Shown here: positions 43,137-50,915 of the stretch, in pieces
Numbering within the stretch: position 1 is the first letter of the stretch
Layout of the letters: each line of letters starts with the position of its first letter
Notes under the pieces: model-generated
The model's database searches: none
Told to the model about the DNA's origin: nothing
Seen by the model: only the letters and a program-made list of their open reading frames with translations
Origin: Polaribacter pectinis
GTDB lineage: Bacteria; Bacteroidota; Bacteroidia; Flavobacteriales; Flavobacteriaceae
DNA: 64,000 nucleotides
Assembly: GCF_014352875.1 (NCBI RefSeq)
Contig: NZ_CP060695.1
Location: 2,511,501 to 2,575,500 of the forward strand
Reading direction: 5' to 3'
Made by a program: the position numbers and the translations under genes

Positions 43137-45536
43137 TTAACTTTCTAAAGATTTTAGAACCATACGTATTTCAGAATAAGTAAAATCTTTATCAAGCTTT
43201 TCCTTTAATTCAGTTAAGCTTTTAAACTCAACATTATCTATCGATTTTACAATTTTTTTGTACTTTTCTATTGGAATTAATTCCAAAATATCTACATCTC
43301 CAGAAGGAATATAGCTAGATAAATGACTTGTTACAGTTCCTGTTGTTAGCTTACGCTCTTTAGCAATTTCTAAAACTGACATTCCAGATCTAAAAAGTTC
43401 TAATGAAATCTGTTTTGTATTTTTTTTATCTTCTTTTTTCTGCTCGTTTAATTTATTTATTCCGTTTTCTGAACAGTATCTATTAATTACATCTAAAACT
43501 TCATCTCCATATTTTGCAACGCGAGTTTTACCCATTCCAACAATATTAAGTAGATCTTTTTCGGTTCTTGGCAATGAATCGCACATTGCATATAAAGATT
43601 CTTGGGTAAATATTTGAAACGCTGGAATGTTTTCTGCAACTCTAATTTCGTCTCTTAATTCTCTTAATTTTAAAGCTAAAATTGGGTCGCGTTTGGAAGC
43701 TACTTTTTTCTTCTTTTTTGGCTCCATTTTTTGCAAAACTGCTTTTGCTCTTACTTCTAAATACGACTGAACTTTAAAACCAGTCGTCATTTTTTGCAAC
43801 GCAAATAACTTTTCTTCTAATTTTTCCTGAAGTGAATCGAACTGTTTAGAAAAATCTGCTTTTACAGCTTTATTATCTGTTGAAAAATTAATTGCATCTA
43901 AAGGCTTCTGAATATTATTTTGTGTGTGATTTAAAAAATAAGCAACTGCTTTTGTAAATCGCTCATGAATTGTAGAACTATTCTCTGGCAAAACATTGTC
44001 TTCTGAAAGTACTTTTAACTGATTCTTAAATCCGTTGGAAACTTTCATTAGAGCAACAATTCCATCGTCTTTTATGGTTTGTAAATGATCTATTACATCA
44101 CCTTTTATACTTGTTTGGTTTTTGTAGAAAATATCAATTAACCTTGTAATTGGATATAAAAAAGGTTGATAATCGAACAATTCTGAAATTAAATTCAATT
44201 GAAATTCAATTTCAGATTGGTTCAAAATACTTTCATCTGGGTGATTTTCTTCTACACTTAAATTGAAAACACTTACAGTTTTATCATTAATAATTGCGTT
44301 GCTTGTAATTGGTGTTTTTAAAACCAATCCTTCCAAAGAAGTACACCTACTTAACGCAACATAAGTTTGCCCATGTGCAAATGAAGCTTCTGCATCGATT
44401 ATTGCTTTTTCGAACGTTAAACCTTGACTTTTATGGATAGTAATTGCCCAAGCCAAACGTAATGGAATCTGCGAAAAAGCACCAACTAAATCTTCTTTTA
44501 TTTCTTTGGTTTCTTCATTAATCGAATAATTAATATTAGACCAAGTTTCTTTTTCTGTTACAATTTCATCAGCTTCATTTCCACATTGTACAGTTACAGA
44601 TGTTTTAGAAATGTCTGTAATAATTCCTATTTTCCCATTAAAATATCTTTTTTCTTGAGAAGAATCATTTTTGATAAACATTACTTGTGCACCAACTTTT
44701 AATTCTAATTTTGCGGCATTTGGGTACGAATTTTCGTTAAACTTACCAGAGATTTCAGCATCAAAAAAGCGACTTTTATTGGTGATTTTATTGAGTTCAG
44801 AATCGTTTATTAAATTCGCTCTGTTATTATGAGTTGTTAGTGTAATATAACCTTCTTCTTTACTTGGAGAAAAAGTTGGATTGTAACGTTCATTTAAAAT
44901 TTTAGCAGACTTTTCTGATAAATTATCGTTTCTAATTTCATTTAAAATAGTAATAAAATCTTCGTTTTTCTGACGATAAATATGCTTCAATTCAATTGAA
45001 ACTACATTTGCTTCTTGAAAAGCTTTTGAACTAAAAAAATAAACAGTATTGTAATGCTGTTGTAACAAACTCCATTCATTTGGTCTTACAACTGGCGCTA
45101 ATTGTTGCAAATCGCCAATCATTAAAATTTGTGCGCCACCAAAAACTTTATTTCTGTTTTTATAACGACGCATTACTTGATCTATTCCATCTAGCAAATC
45201 TGCACGAACCATAGAAATCTCATCTATAATTACTAAATCTAACGATTTTATAATATCAATTTTTGTTTTCGAAAAACGTCTTTGTTGGTTATTTGGCGGC
45301 TGATTTGGTAAAATAGGACCAAAAGGCATTTGAAAAAAAGAATGAATGGTAACTCCTTTTGCATTAATTGCAGCAACTCCTGTTGGCGCAACAATTACCA
45401 ATCTTTTTAATGATTCGTTTTTAATTTGATGTAAAAAAGTAGTTTTTCCTGTACCTGCTTTTCCAGTAATAAACAGATTTCTATCCGTTTTTTCAATGAA
45501 ATTTAAGGCTAGTTCTAATTCAGGATTTGTTGACAT
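43137..45536 (-). CDS. Pif1-like SF1B helicase with HRDC and HTH C-terminus
   Basis: A 799-residue ATPase. The N-terminal half (about 1-430) is a RecD/Pif1-type helicase: Walker A GKAGTGKT, then GVAAINAKGVTIHSFFQMPF, Walker B LVIIDEISMVRADLLD, GDLQQLAPV and the C-terminal AITIHKSQGLTFEKAIID. An HRDC domain (about 610-690) and a RecQ-like helix-turn-helix C-terminus (about 705-799, with ISLELFRSGMSVLEIAKE) follow. The combination suggests work on replication or recombination intermediates. An earlier TTG is possible, but the ATG at 45534-45536 (MSTNPELELAL) fits the family. The upstream region repeats at 48 kb. Confidence 0.88.
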   Translation of the reverse strand: MSTNPELELALNFIEKTDRNLFITGKAGTGKTTFLHQIKNESLKRLVIVAPTGVAAINAKGVTIHSFFQMPFGPILPNQPPNNQQRRFSKTKIDIIKSLDLVIIDEISMVRADLLDGIDQVMRRYKNRNKVFGGAQILMIGDLQQLAPVVRPNEWSLLQQHYNTVYFFSSKAFQEANVVSIELKHIYRQKNEDFITILNEIRNDNLSEKSAKILNERYNPTFSPSKEEGYITLTTHNNRANLINDSELNKITNKSRFFDAEISGKFNENSYPNAAKLELKVGAQVMFIKNDSSQEKRYFNGKIGIITDISKTSVTVQCGNEADEIVTEKETWSNINYSINEETKEIKEDLVGAFSQIPLRLAWAITIHKSQGLTFEKAIIDAEASFAHGQTYVALSRCTSLEGLVLKTPITSNAIINDKTVSVFNLSVEENHPDESILNQSEIEFQLNLISELFDYQPFLYPITRLIDIFYKNQTSIKGDVIDHLQTIKDDGIVALMKVSNGFKNQLKVLSEDNVLPENSSTIHERFTKAVAYFLNHTQNNIQKPLDAINFSTDNKAVKADFSKQFDSLQEKLEEKLFALQKMTTGFKVQSYLEVRAKAVLQKMEPKKKKKVASKRDPILALKLRELRDEIRVAENIPAFQIFTQESLYAMCDSLPRTEKDLLNIVGMGKTRVAKYGDEVLDVINRYCSENGINKLNEQKKEDKKNTKQISLELFRSGMSVLEIAKERKLTTGTVTSHLSSYIPSGDVDILELIPIEKYKKIVKSIDNVEFKSLTELKEKLDKDFTYSEIRMVLKSLES

Positions 45537-45577
45537 TTTAGCTTTTTGATGCAAGGTAAATAATCAAATAAAATTAC
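45537..45577. repeat. Promoter-like direct repeat, copy 1 (before the helicase)
   Basis: Contains ATGCAAGGTAAATAAT (45549-45564). On the minus strand it reads TTATTTACCTTGCAT, a variant -7 box (TACCTTG) just before the helicase start. Copy 2, at 48003-48045, is identical at 15 of 16 core positions. Confidence 0.4.
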
Positions 45578-45609
45578 TTTACTTTTTAATGATAATTATT
45601 ATAAATTCT

Positions 45610-46482
45610 TTAGTTTTTAGTAGCATTAAATAAATCAACAGTAAAAATTTCTGCTCCTTTCCTATTCAAATGACCACAATTATAAAATAAAGAATCATTA
45701 TATCCAGAAGATAAATCTATTAATCCTGGTACTTTCTTTTTTAATTTAGTTATATAATCTAAATTGTTAGTCTTACTGCAAAAAGGTGAAATATAAAGAG
45801 TAAGTGAAATATTATATTTGCTACATATTTCAATAATTTCTTCTAATACCTTATTGCTCTTGCGAATATTTTCTGGTAAACTCTCTCCTTTAAAAGGTAA
45901 TTTTTTTCCATACATTGGCGTGAAACCTGTACTTGAATTTACCCTAGGTTTTTTATTTGCTAAAGAGAAGATAAACTCTCTAAATCCTATTTTAGGATCA
46001 TTAACAGCATATCTGTAAAAAGGTAAATACTGAAGTTTATTAAAGTTTTTAAAATTGTCTTTTAAATGGTTTTTGATGATATTATTTCTTAAAAAAGGCA
46101 TTGCTTCCGAAATTGAAATATTGGATGGAGAGACACCTTCGAAGTTAAAATCGATTTGTAAAAAAATATTAGAAACAGTGTTCTTATCTAATAATAGCTT
46201 TAGTTGCAATAAATTGTCATTTAAACCTGCTCCTTCTACTCCTAAATTAATAGTTTTCTTTTGTGATAGACTATTAAACAACTTGGTATCTATATGATTT
46301 GCAACTCTAGAAGACCCTAAAAAAACGATATCAAATTTTTTACCTTCTGTCTTTAAAATATATTGGAGCTTATTTCTAGGATTAGCATTAAGATATGCTT
46401 TTGTGTAAATAAAATCACACAAATAAAGCAGACCTATGGTTAGAGATAAAATTGATAATAAATATTTAATAAACTGTTTCAT
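45610..46482 (-). CDS. SGNH-hydrolase-like membrane protein, MBOAT partner
   Basis: A 290-residue protein with one N-terminal membrane helix (about 5-25) and a periplasmic body. SGNH features are visible: block I as IVFLGSSRVANHID and the C-terminal block as GHLNRKGAEIF. The usual Asp of the DxxH pair is less clear (YNCGHLN). It starts 6 nt after the MBOAT gene. Such MBOAT plus SGNH pairs (AlgI with AlgJ/AlgX, or DltB with DltD) transfer acyl groups to envelope polysaccharides. The acceptor here is unknown. Confidence 0.72.
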   Translation of the reverse strand: MKQFIKYLLSILSLTIGLLYLCDFIYTKAYLNANPRNKLQYILKTEGKKFDIVFLGSSRVANHIDTKLFNSLSQKKTINLGVEGAGLNDNLLQLKLLLDKNTVSNIFLQIDFNFEGVSPSNISISEAMPFLRNNIIKNHLKDNFKNFNKLQYLPFYRYAVNDPKIGFREFIFSLANKKPRVNSSTGFTPMYGKKLPFKGESLPENIRKSNKVLEEIIEICSKYNISLTLYISPFCSKTNNLDYITKLKKKVPGLIDLSSGYNDSLFYNCGHLNRKGAEIFTVDLFNATKN

Positions 46483-46488
46483 TAAAAA

Positions 46489-47925
46489 TTAAAATTGAAA
46501 ATAAATAAAATCAGTAACATCTGAATATACACCTAATGTAATTAAGCCTAATAAGGTAAAAACTATTTTTAAATGCACCCATTTACCAAAAAAAGGGTGT
46601 TCATTTTCTCTAGAATTCCATTCTACTAAAACAAAAAATAGAATTAAAATTATTAGTTCGGGTGCGTACCTTTCAATTGATAAATATTGAAAACCATTCT
46701 TAAAATTAAATGAAAATAATTTTTGTAAATATTTAACTGCTATTAAAACTGAATCTGCTCTAAAAAAAACCCAAGCAACAACTGTTAAACTAAAAGTAGT
46801 AATCATAAATACAAACTCTTTTAAAGTTGGAAAAATTCTATTTTTTGCAACTGTATCTAAATTATTACGATTGTTATTAGTTATTAATAAAGGTAAAAAG
46901 TAAAGTGCATTTAATGTACCCCAGACAATAAATGTCCAATTTGCTCCATGCCAAAAACCACTTACTAAAAAGATAATAAAAGTGTTTCTTATCTTCATTT
47001 TTAAACCTCCTCTACTGCCTCCTAATGGAATGTAAAGATAATCTCTAAACCAGGTTGACAAAGATATGTGCCAGTTTCTCCAAAACTCTGCAATGTCTCT
47101 AGAAAAATAAGGAAAATTAAAGTTTCTCATAAGATTTATACCAAATAATTTAGATGTTCCTATTGCTATATCTGAATATCCACTAAAATCTCCATAAATT
47201 TGAAAGGCGAAATAAATAGCTCCCAAAGCTAAACTTAATGAGTTCATATTCTCGTAATTAGAAAATATTTCATTTGCATAATTTGCACAAGAATCTGCAA
47301 TAACAATTTTCTTAAAAAGACCCCAAAGAATTAAATGCAAACCATCTATTGCTTTTTTATTATCAAAAAATCTTTCCCTTTTAAATTGCGGTAATAAATT
47401 TGTAGCCCTTTCAATTGGCCCAGCAACTAATTGAGGAAAAAAACATACAAAAGCAGAAAATGCTATAATATCTTTTGTTGGTTCTAGTTTATTTCTATAA
47501 ACATCTATTGTATAACTTAATGTTTGAAAAGTATAGAAACTAATACCAACTGGAAGAATAATATTTAACGAACTACTATTTATAGATGTACCAAAAAAGG
47601 AAAAAGCAGTAACAAAATTGTCGAGAAAAAAATTGTAATATTTAAAAAAGCCTAAAAAACCAAGATTAACAATAATACTTGTCCATAAAAGTAATTTTCT
47701 TTGTGCTTTACTTTCTGTCAATTTTAACTTTCGACCAATTGAATAATCTACAAGAGTACTAAAAATAATAAGAATTAAAAACCTCCAATCCCACCAACCA
47801 TAAAAAAGATAACTTGCAAAAACTATTAATAAATTTTGAGCCTTTAAACTCTTATTTACTAAAAACCAATACAATATAAAAACTACTGGTAAAAATACTG
47901 CAAAGTCAATTGAGTTAAATAACAT
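46489..47925 (-). CDS. MBOAT-family O-acyltransferase (AlgI-like)
   Basis: A 478-residue polytopic membrane protein. MBOAT signatures are FFPQLVAGPIERATNLLPQF, FQIYGDFSGYSDIAIGTSKL, FWRNWHISLSTWFRDYLYIP and FLVSGFWHGANWTFIVWG with the catalytic His. It would carry acetyl or other acyl groups from the cytoplasm to the periplasm for polysaccharide modification with the next gene. No exopolysaccharide synthesis genes are adjacent, so the target lies elsewhere. Confidence 0.92.
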   Translation of the reverse strand: MLFNSIDFAVFLPVVFILYWFLVNKSLKAQNLLIVFASYLFYGWWDWRFLILIIFSTLVDYSIGRKLKLTESKAQRKLLLWTSIIVNLGFLGFFKYYNFFLDNFVTAFSFFGTSINSSSLNIILPVGISFYTFQTLSYTIDVYRNKLEPTKDIIAFSAFVCFFPQLVAGPIERATNLLPQFKRERFFDNKKAIDGLHLILWGLFKKIVIADSCANYANEIFSNYENMNSLSLALGAIYFAFQIYGDFSGYSDIAIGTSKLFGINLMRNFNFPYFSRDIAEFWRNWHISLSTWFRDYLYIPLGGSRGGLKMKIRNTFIIFLVSGFWHGANWTFIVWGTLNALYFLPLLITNNNRNNLDTVAKNRIFPTLKEFVFMITTFSLTVVAWVFFRADSVLIAVKYLQKLFSFNFKNGFQYLSIERYAPELIILILFFVLVEWNSRENEHPFFGKWVHLKIVFTLLGLITLGVYSDVTDFIYFQF

Positions 47926-48002
47926 TCTCTAATTTAATTTTTTGCTTATTTTTTTATAATACATAAATAATATTTTAACCTAGAATTATCTGTTTAAAAG
48001 AT

Positions 48003-48045
48003 TCATTTTTAATTTTATGCAAGGTAGATAATTAAAAATTATTTT
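48003..48045. repeat. Promoter-like direct repeat, copy 2 (before the MBOAT gene)
   Basis: Core ATGCAAGGTAGATAAT (48017-48032); on the minus strand TTATCTACCTTGCAT followed by a short A-rich stretch and AAAATG. It resembles the helicase promoter and start at 45.55 kb. The two copies flank the MBOAT-SGNH pair in direct orientation. Confidence 0.4.
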
Positions 48046-48074
48046 ATAAAATGTTTTAAAATTTGTCCCATAAT

Positions 48075-49259
48075 TTACAGAGTATTTAAATGTTTTGCTA
48101 AATAAAAACCCATACTAAAACTTCCTTGTAATAAATAACCACCTGTTGGAGCATACCACTCTAACATTTCTCCAATTGTGTAAGAATTCGGTATTTTTTT
48201 TAGTTGAAAATTCTCATCAACCTCGTCTAAAGAAATTCCGCCTAAAGTAGAAATTGCTTTGTCTATTTCTTCTGCAGATTTTAAAACAATAGGAAGCGAT
48301 TTTATAGCTTTTACAAGTAAATCTTCATTAGAAAAAGTTTCTTTGTCTGTAAAATGTTTTAAAATACTTATTGAAGTTCTATCTAAATTTAAATCCTTTT
48401 TTAAAATTTCTGTTACTTTAGAAAGCTTCGTTTTTTTGTACTTTGTTTTTAATTGTTCAACAGTTAATGTTGGTTTTAAATCGAGATGAATAGTAGTATT
48501 TTCTTCTGTTAATAATGTATTTTGAATTTTTTCACTTATAGCATATAATGCATTTCCTTCCAAACCAAATTTAGAAATCACCAATTCGCCTTTTGCAGAA
48601 TGGTTCTTGTAAGTAAGTGCAATATTTTTTAAAGGTTTTCCTTCTTGAGTTTTTATAAAGTTTTTATCCCAATCTACAGAAAAAGCACAATTTGCTGCTC
48701 TAAATGGTTTTACTTCAATGTTTTTATCCTGAAATTTTTCACTCCATTCTCCATCTGAACCTGTTACTTTCCAACTAGCGCCACCCAAAGCAAAAACCGT
48801 AATATCAGATTTAATTTCTTTGGAGTTTTCGAAACATAAATTTCCTTTTTCATTCCAACCAATCCATTTTTTGTTGAATTGGAATTCCACGCCTTTTTCT
48901 TTTATTAACGTTACAATTCTTTTTAAAACTTCACTTGGTTTTAAGCCTTGTTCAGGAAAAACACGATTGCTTGAACCTGTAAATGTTGGTATTTTATGTT
49001 TGTTCAACCAATTTACTAAATCTTCATTTGTAAACTTGCGAATAGCAGCATCCATAAATTCACTTGGCGAATATTGATTGATAAGCGCTTCTAAAGTTGA
49101 ATTGAAAGTTAAATTTAAACCACCTTCTCCAGCAACTAAAAATTTACGTCCAACTGTTTTTTTCTTTTCACAAATGGTAACTTTATATTTTTTGATATCA
49201 ATTTCTGCTGCGAGCATTAATGCAGCTGGACCTCCACCAATTATTGTTATGTTTTTCAT
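48075..49259 (-). CDS. BaiN/YhiN-like FAD-dependent oxidoreductase
   Basis: A 394-residue flavoprotein of the HI0933/YhiN family (TIGR03862-like branch). The FAD Rossmann motif is IIGGGPAALMLAAE at the N-terminus. It is followed by VGRKFLVAGEGGLNLT, ALGGASWKVTGSDGE and the C-terminal FAD contact APTGGYLLQGSFSMG. The physiological substrate is unknown. It lies alone between two repeat-containing gaps of 149 and 295 bp. Confidence 0.88.
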   Translation of the reverse strand: MKNITIIGGGPAALMLAAEIDIKKYKVTICEKKKTVGRKFLVAGEGGLNLTFNSTLEALINQYSPSEFMDAAIRKFTNEDLVNWLNKHKIPTFTGSSNRVFPEQGLKPSEVLKRIVTLIKEKGVEFQFNKKWIGWNEKGNLCFENSKEIKSDITVFALGGASWKVTGSDGEWSEKFQDKNIEVKPFRAANCAFSVDWDKNFIKTQEGKPLKNIALTYKNHSAKGELVISKFGLEGNALYAISEKIQNTLLTEENTTIHLDLKPTLTVEQLKTKYKKTKLSKVTEILKKDLNLDRTSISILKHFTDKETFSNEDLLVKAIKSLPIVLKSAEEIDKAISTLGGISLDEVDENFQLKKIPNSYTIGEMLEWYAPTGGYLLQGSFSMGFYLAKHLNTL

Positions 49260-49417
49260 TTAGTAATAAACTGTTGTTTTGGCTTATTTTGATTTATAGA
49301 TGCGAAAAAAATATCATATTTTAATAAAAGCTCAATTTTATTAACAAGTAAATATAGCTAAAATTCAAGTAAAAATTAGATAACTTTAATGTATGAAAAG
49401 AGCTAGCAAACATATTT

Positions 49418-49489
49418 AGCCCTGATTGAAATGGCATCCTTTTTTTGATTTTTCTTCAAAAAAAGATATAATGGAAAGCAGGAAATAGC
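49418..49489 (+). repeat. Intergenic imperfect-hairpin repeat, copy B
   Basis: About 72 bp from TAGCCCTGATTGAAA to GGAAAGCAGGAAATAGC. The core GGCATCC, T7, GATTTTTCTTC, A7, GATATA and TGGAAAGC is almost identical to copy C in reverse. Its outer ends (AGCCCTG / CAGGAAATAGC) differ from the GCGTTAA ends of A and C. It lies 66 bp after the sucB stop in a 295-bp gap that otherwise holds only the sucB terminator. Confidence 0.75.
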
Positions 49490-49494
49490 TTCAA

Positions 49495-49529
49495 ATAAAA
49501 AAACCTTCTTGATTTCTCAAAAAGGTTTT
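49495..49529 (-). terminator. Intrinsic terminator of sucB
   Basis: Stem of 13 bp with one mismatch (AAAACCTTCTTGA / TCAAAAAGGTTTT), loop TTTC, followed on the minus strand by T7. Confidence 0.8.
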
Positions 49530-49554
49530 AATATCTATAAGTCAAAAATTTTGA

Positions 49555-50772
49555 CTACATTTCTAATGCTTTTGTAGGATTGTTATCCATCAATAACTCA
49601 ACAGGATTTTCTAACGCTTCTTTTACTGCCACTAAAAAACCTACAGATTCTCTACCATCTACAATTCTGTGATCATAAGACAATGCAACATACATAATTG
49701 GCTGAATTACAACACCGCCATTTACTGCCATTGGTCTGTTTACAATATTGTGCATTCCTAAAATTCCACTTTGTGGAGGGTTTATAATTGGTGTAGACAA
49801 CATAGAACCAAATACACCACCATTGGTAATTGTAAACGTTCCACCAGTCATTTCATCAATAGTTATTTGCCCATCTCTTGCGCGTAAAGCCAAACGTTTT
49901 ACTTCGCTTTCTACACCTCTAAAAGATAAGTTTTCTGCATTTCTAATTACAGGAACCATTAAACCTTTTGGCCCAGAAACTGCAATAGAAATATCTTGAA
50001 AATCGTGTTTTATTTGAAAATCTCCATCAATCATAGAGTTTACATCTGGGTACATTTTTAATGCTCTAACAACTGCCAAAGTAAAGAAAGACATAAACCC
50101 TAAACCAACTCCGTGTTTTGCTTTAAAATCTTCTTTATATTCTTTACGTAAATCGAAAATTGGCTGCATATTCACCTCGTTAAACGTTGTTAACATTGCT
50201 GTTTCGCTTTTTACAGCTACCAAACGTTCTGCAACTTTTCTACGCAACATAGACATTTTCTTACGCTCTGTTCCACGAGATCCGTTAGCTGGTTGTGTTC
50301 CCATAGAAGGTACTGCTTTTACAGCATCGTCTTTGGTAATTCTACCATCTTTTCCTGTTCCTTTTATAGAAGAACCATCCATCCCTTTTTCTGCTAAAAC
50401 TTTTTTAGCAGCTGGTGATGCAACTCCAGAAGCGTATGTTTCTTTTTTCTCAACACTTGGCGCAACTTTTTCTTCTTTTGTTGGCGCTTCTTTTGTTGAT
50501 TGCTTTTCTGAAGCATCTCCTTCAGGTTTTGCTGCACTTGTGTCTATTAAACACACAACTGCTCCAACCTCTACAGCATCTCCTTCTTCCGCTTTTAAAG
50601 TGATAATTCCACTTTCTTCCGCTGGCAATTCTAAAGTTGCTTTATCAGAATCTACTTCTGCAATTGGTTGATCTTTTTCAACATAATCTCCATCTTCAAC
50701 TAACCAAGTTGCAATTTCTACTTCTGTAATCGATTCTCCTGGAGAAGGAACTTTCATTTCTAAAACACTCAT
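49555..50772 (-). CDS. sucB: 2-oxoglutarate dehydrogenase E2 (dihydrolipoyl succinyltransferase)
   Basis: A 405-residue E2 subunit. The lipoyl domain (about 1-75) carries the lipoylated Lys44 in [14 protein letters not shown]. An Ala/Glu/Lys-rich linker, an E3-binding domain (about 115-155: [20 protein letters not shown]) and the catalytic domain (about 175-405) with the active-site [14 protein letters not shown] follow. It transfers succinyl groups to CoA in the TCA cycle. It follows sucA after 143 bp that contain repeat copy C; copy B lies beyond its end. E3 (lpd) is not in the window. Confidence 0.95.
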   Translation of the reverse strand: MSVLEMKVPSPGESITEVEIATWLVEDGDYVEKDQPIAEVDSDKATLELPAEESGIITLKAEEGDAVEVGAVVCLIDTSAAKPEGDASEKQSTKEAPTKEEKVAPSVEKKETYASGVASPAAKKVLAEKGMDGSSIKGTGKDGRITKDDAVKAVPSMGTQPANGSRGTERKKMSMLRRKVAERLVAVKSETAMLTTFNEVNMQPIFDLRKEYKEDFKAKHGVGLGFMSFFTLAVVRALKMYPDVNSMIDGDFQIKHDFQDISIAVSGPKGLMVPVIRNAENLSFRGVESEVKRLALRARDGQITIDEMTGGTFTITNGGVFGSMLSTPIINPPQSGILGMHNIVNRPMAVNGGVVIQPIMYVALSYDHRIVDGRESVGFLVAVKEALENPVELLMDNNPTKALEM

Positions 50773-50835
50773 GGTTTCTTATTTTACTTGCGCCGAAATT
50801 ATTTCAGCATTTAATTATTTTAACTTTTATTTTTT

Positions 50836-50913
50836 GGGCGTTTTAACAGGCTTTCCACTATATCTTTTTTTGAAGAAAAATCAAAAAAAGGATGCCGTTT
50901 CAATCCTTAACGC
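50836..50913 (-). repeat. Intergenic imperfect-hairpin repeat, copy C
   Basis: A 78-bp element between sucA and sucB, ends GGGCGTTTTAACAGGC and CAATCCTTAACGC on the plus strand. It starts 2 bp from the sucA stop. Its ends match copy A and its core matches copy B, so it links the two subtypes. It is inverted relative to copy B, so sucB is flanked by inverted copies. Confidence 0.8.
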
Positions 50914-50915
50914 GC

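Noticed and set aside
50333..50671. 112-codon plus-strand ORF within sucB
   Set aside because: Antisense of the Ala/Glu-rich linker; Ser/Ala/Pro-rich translation is a by-product.
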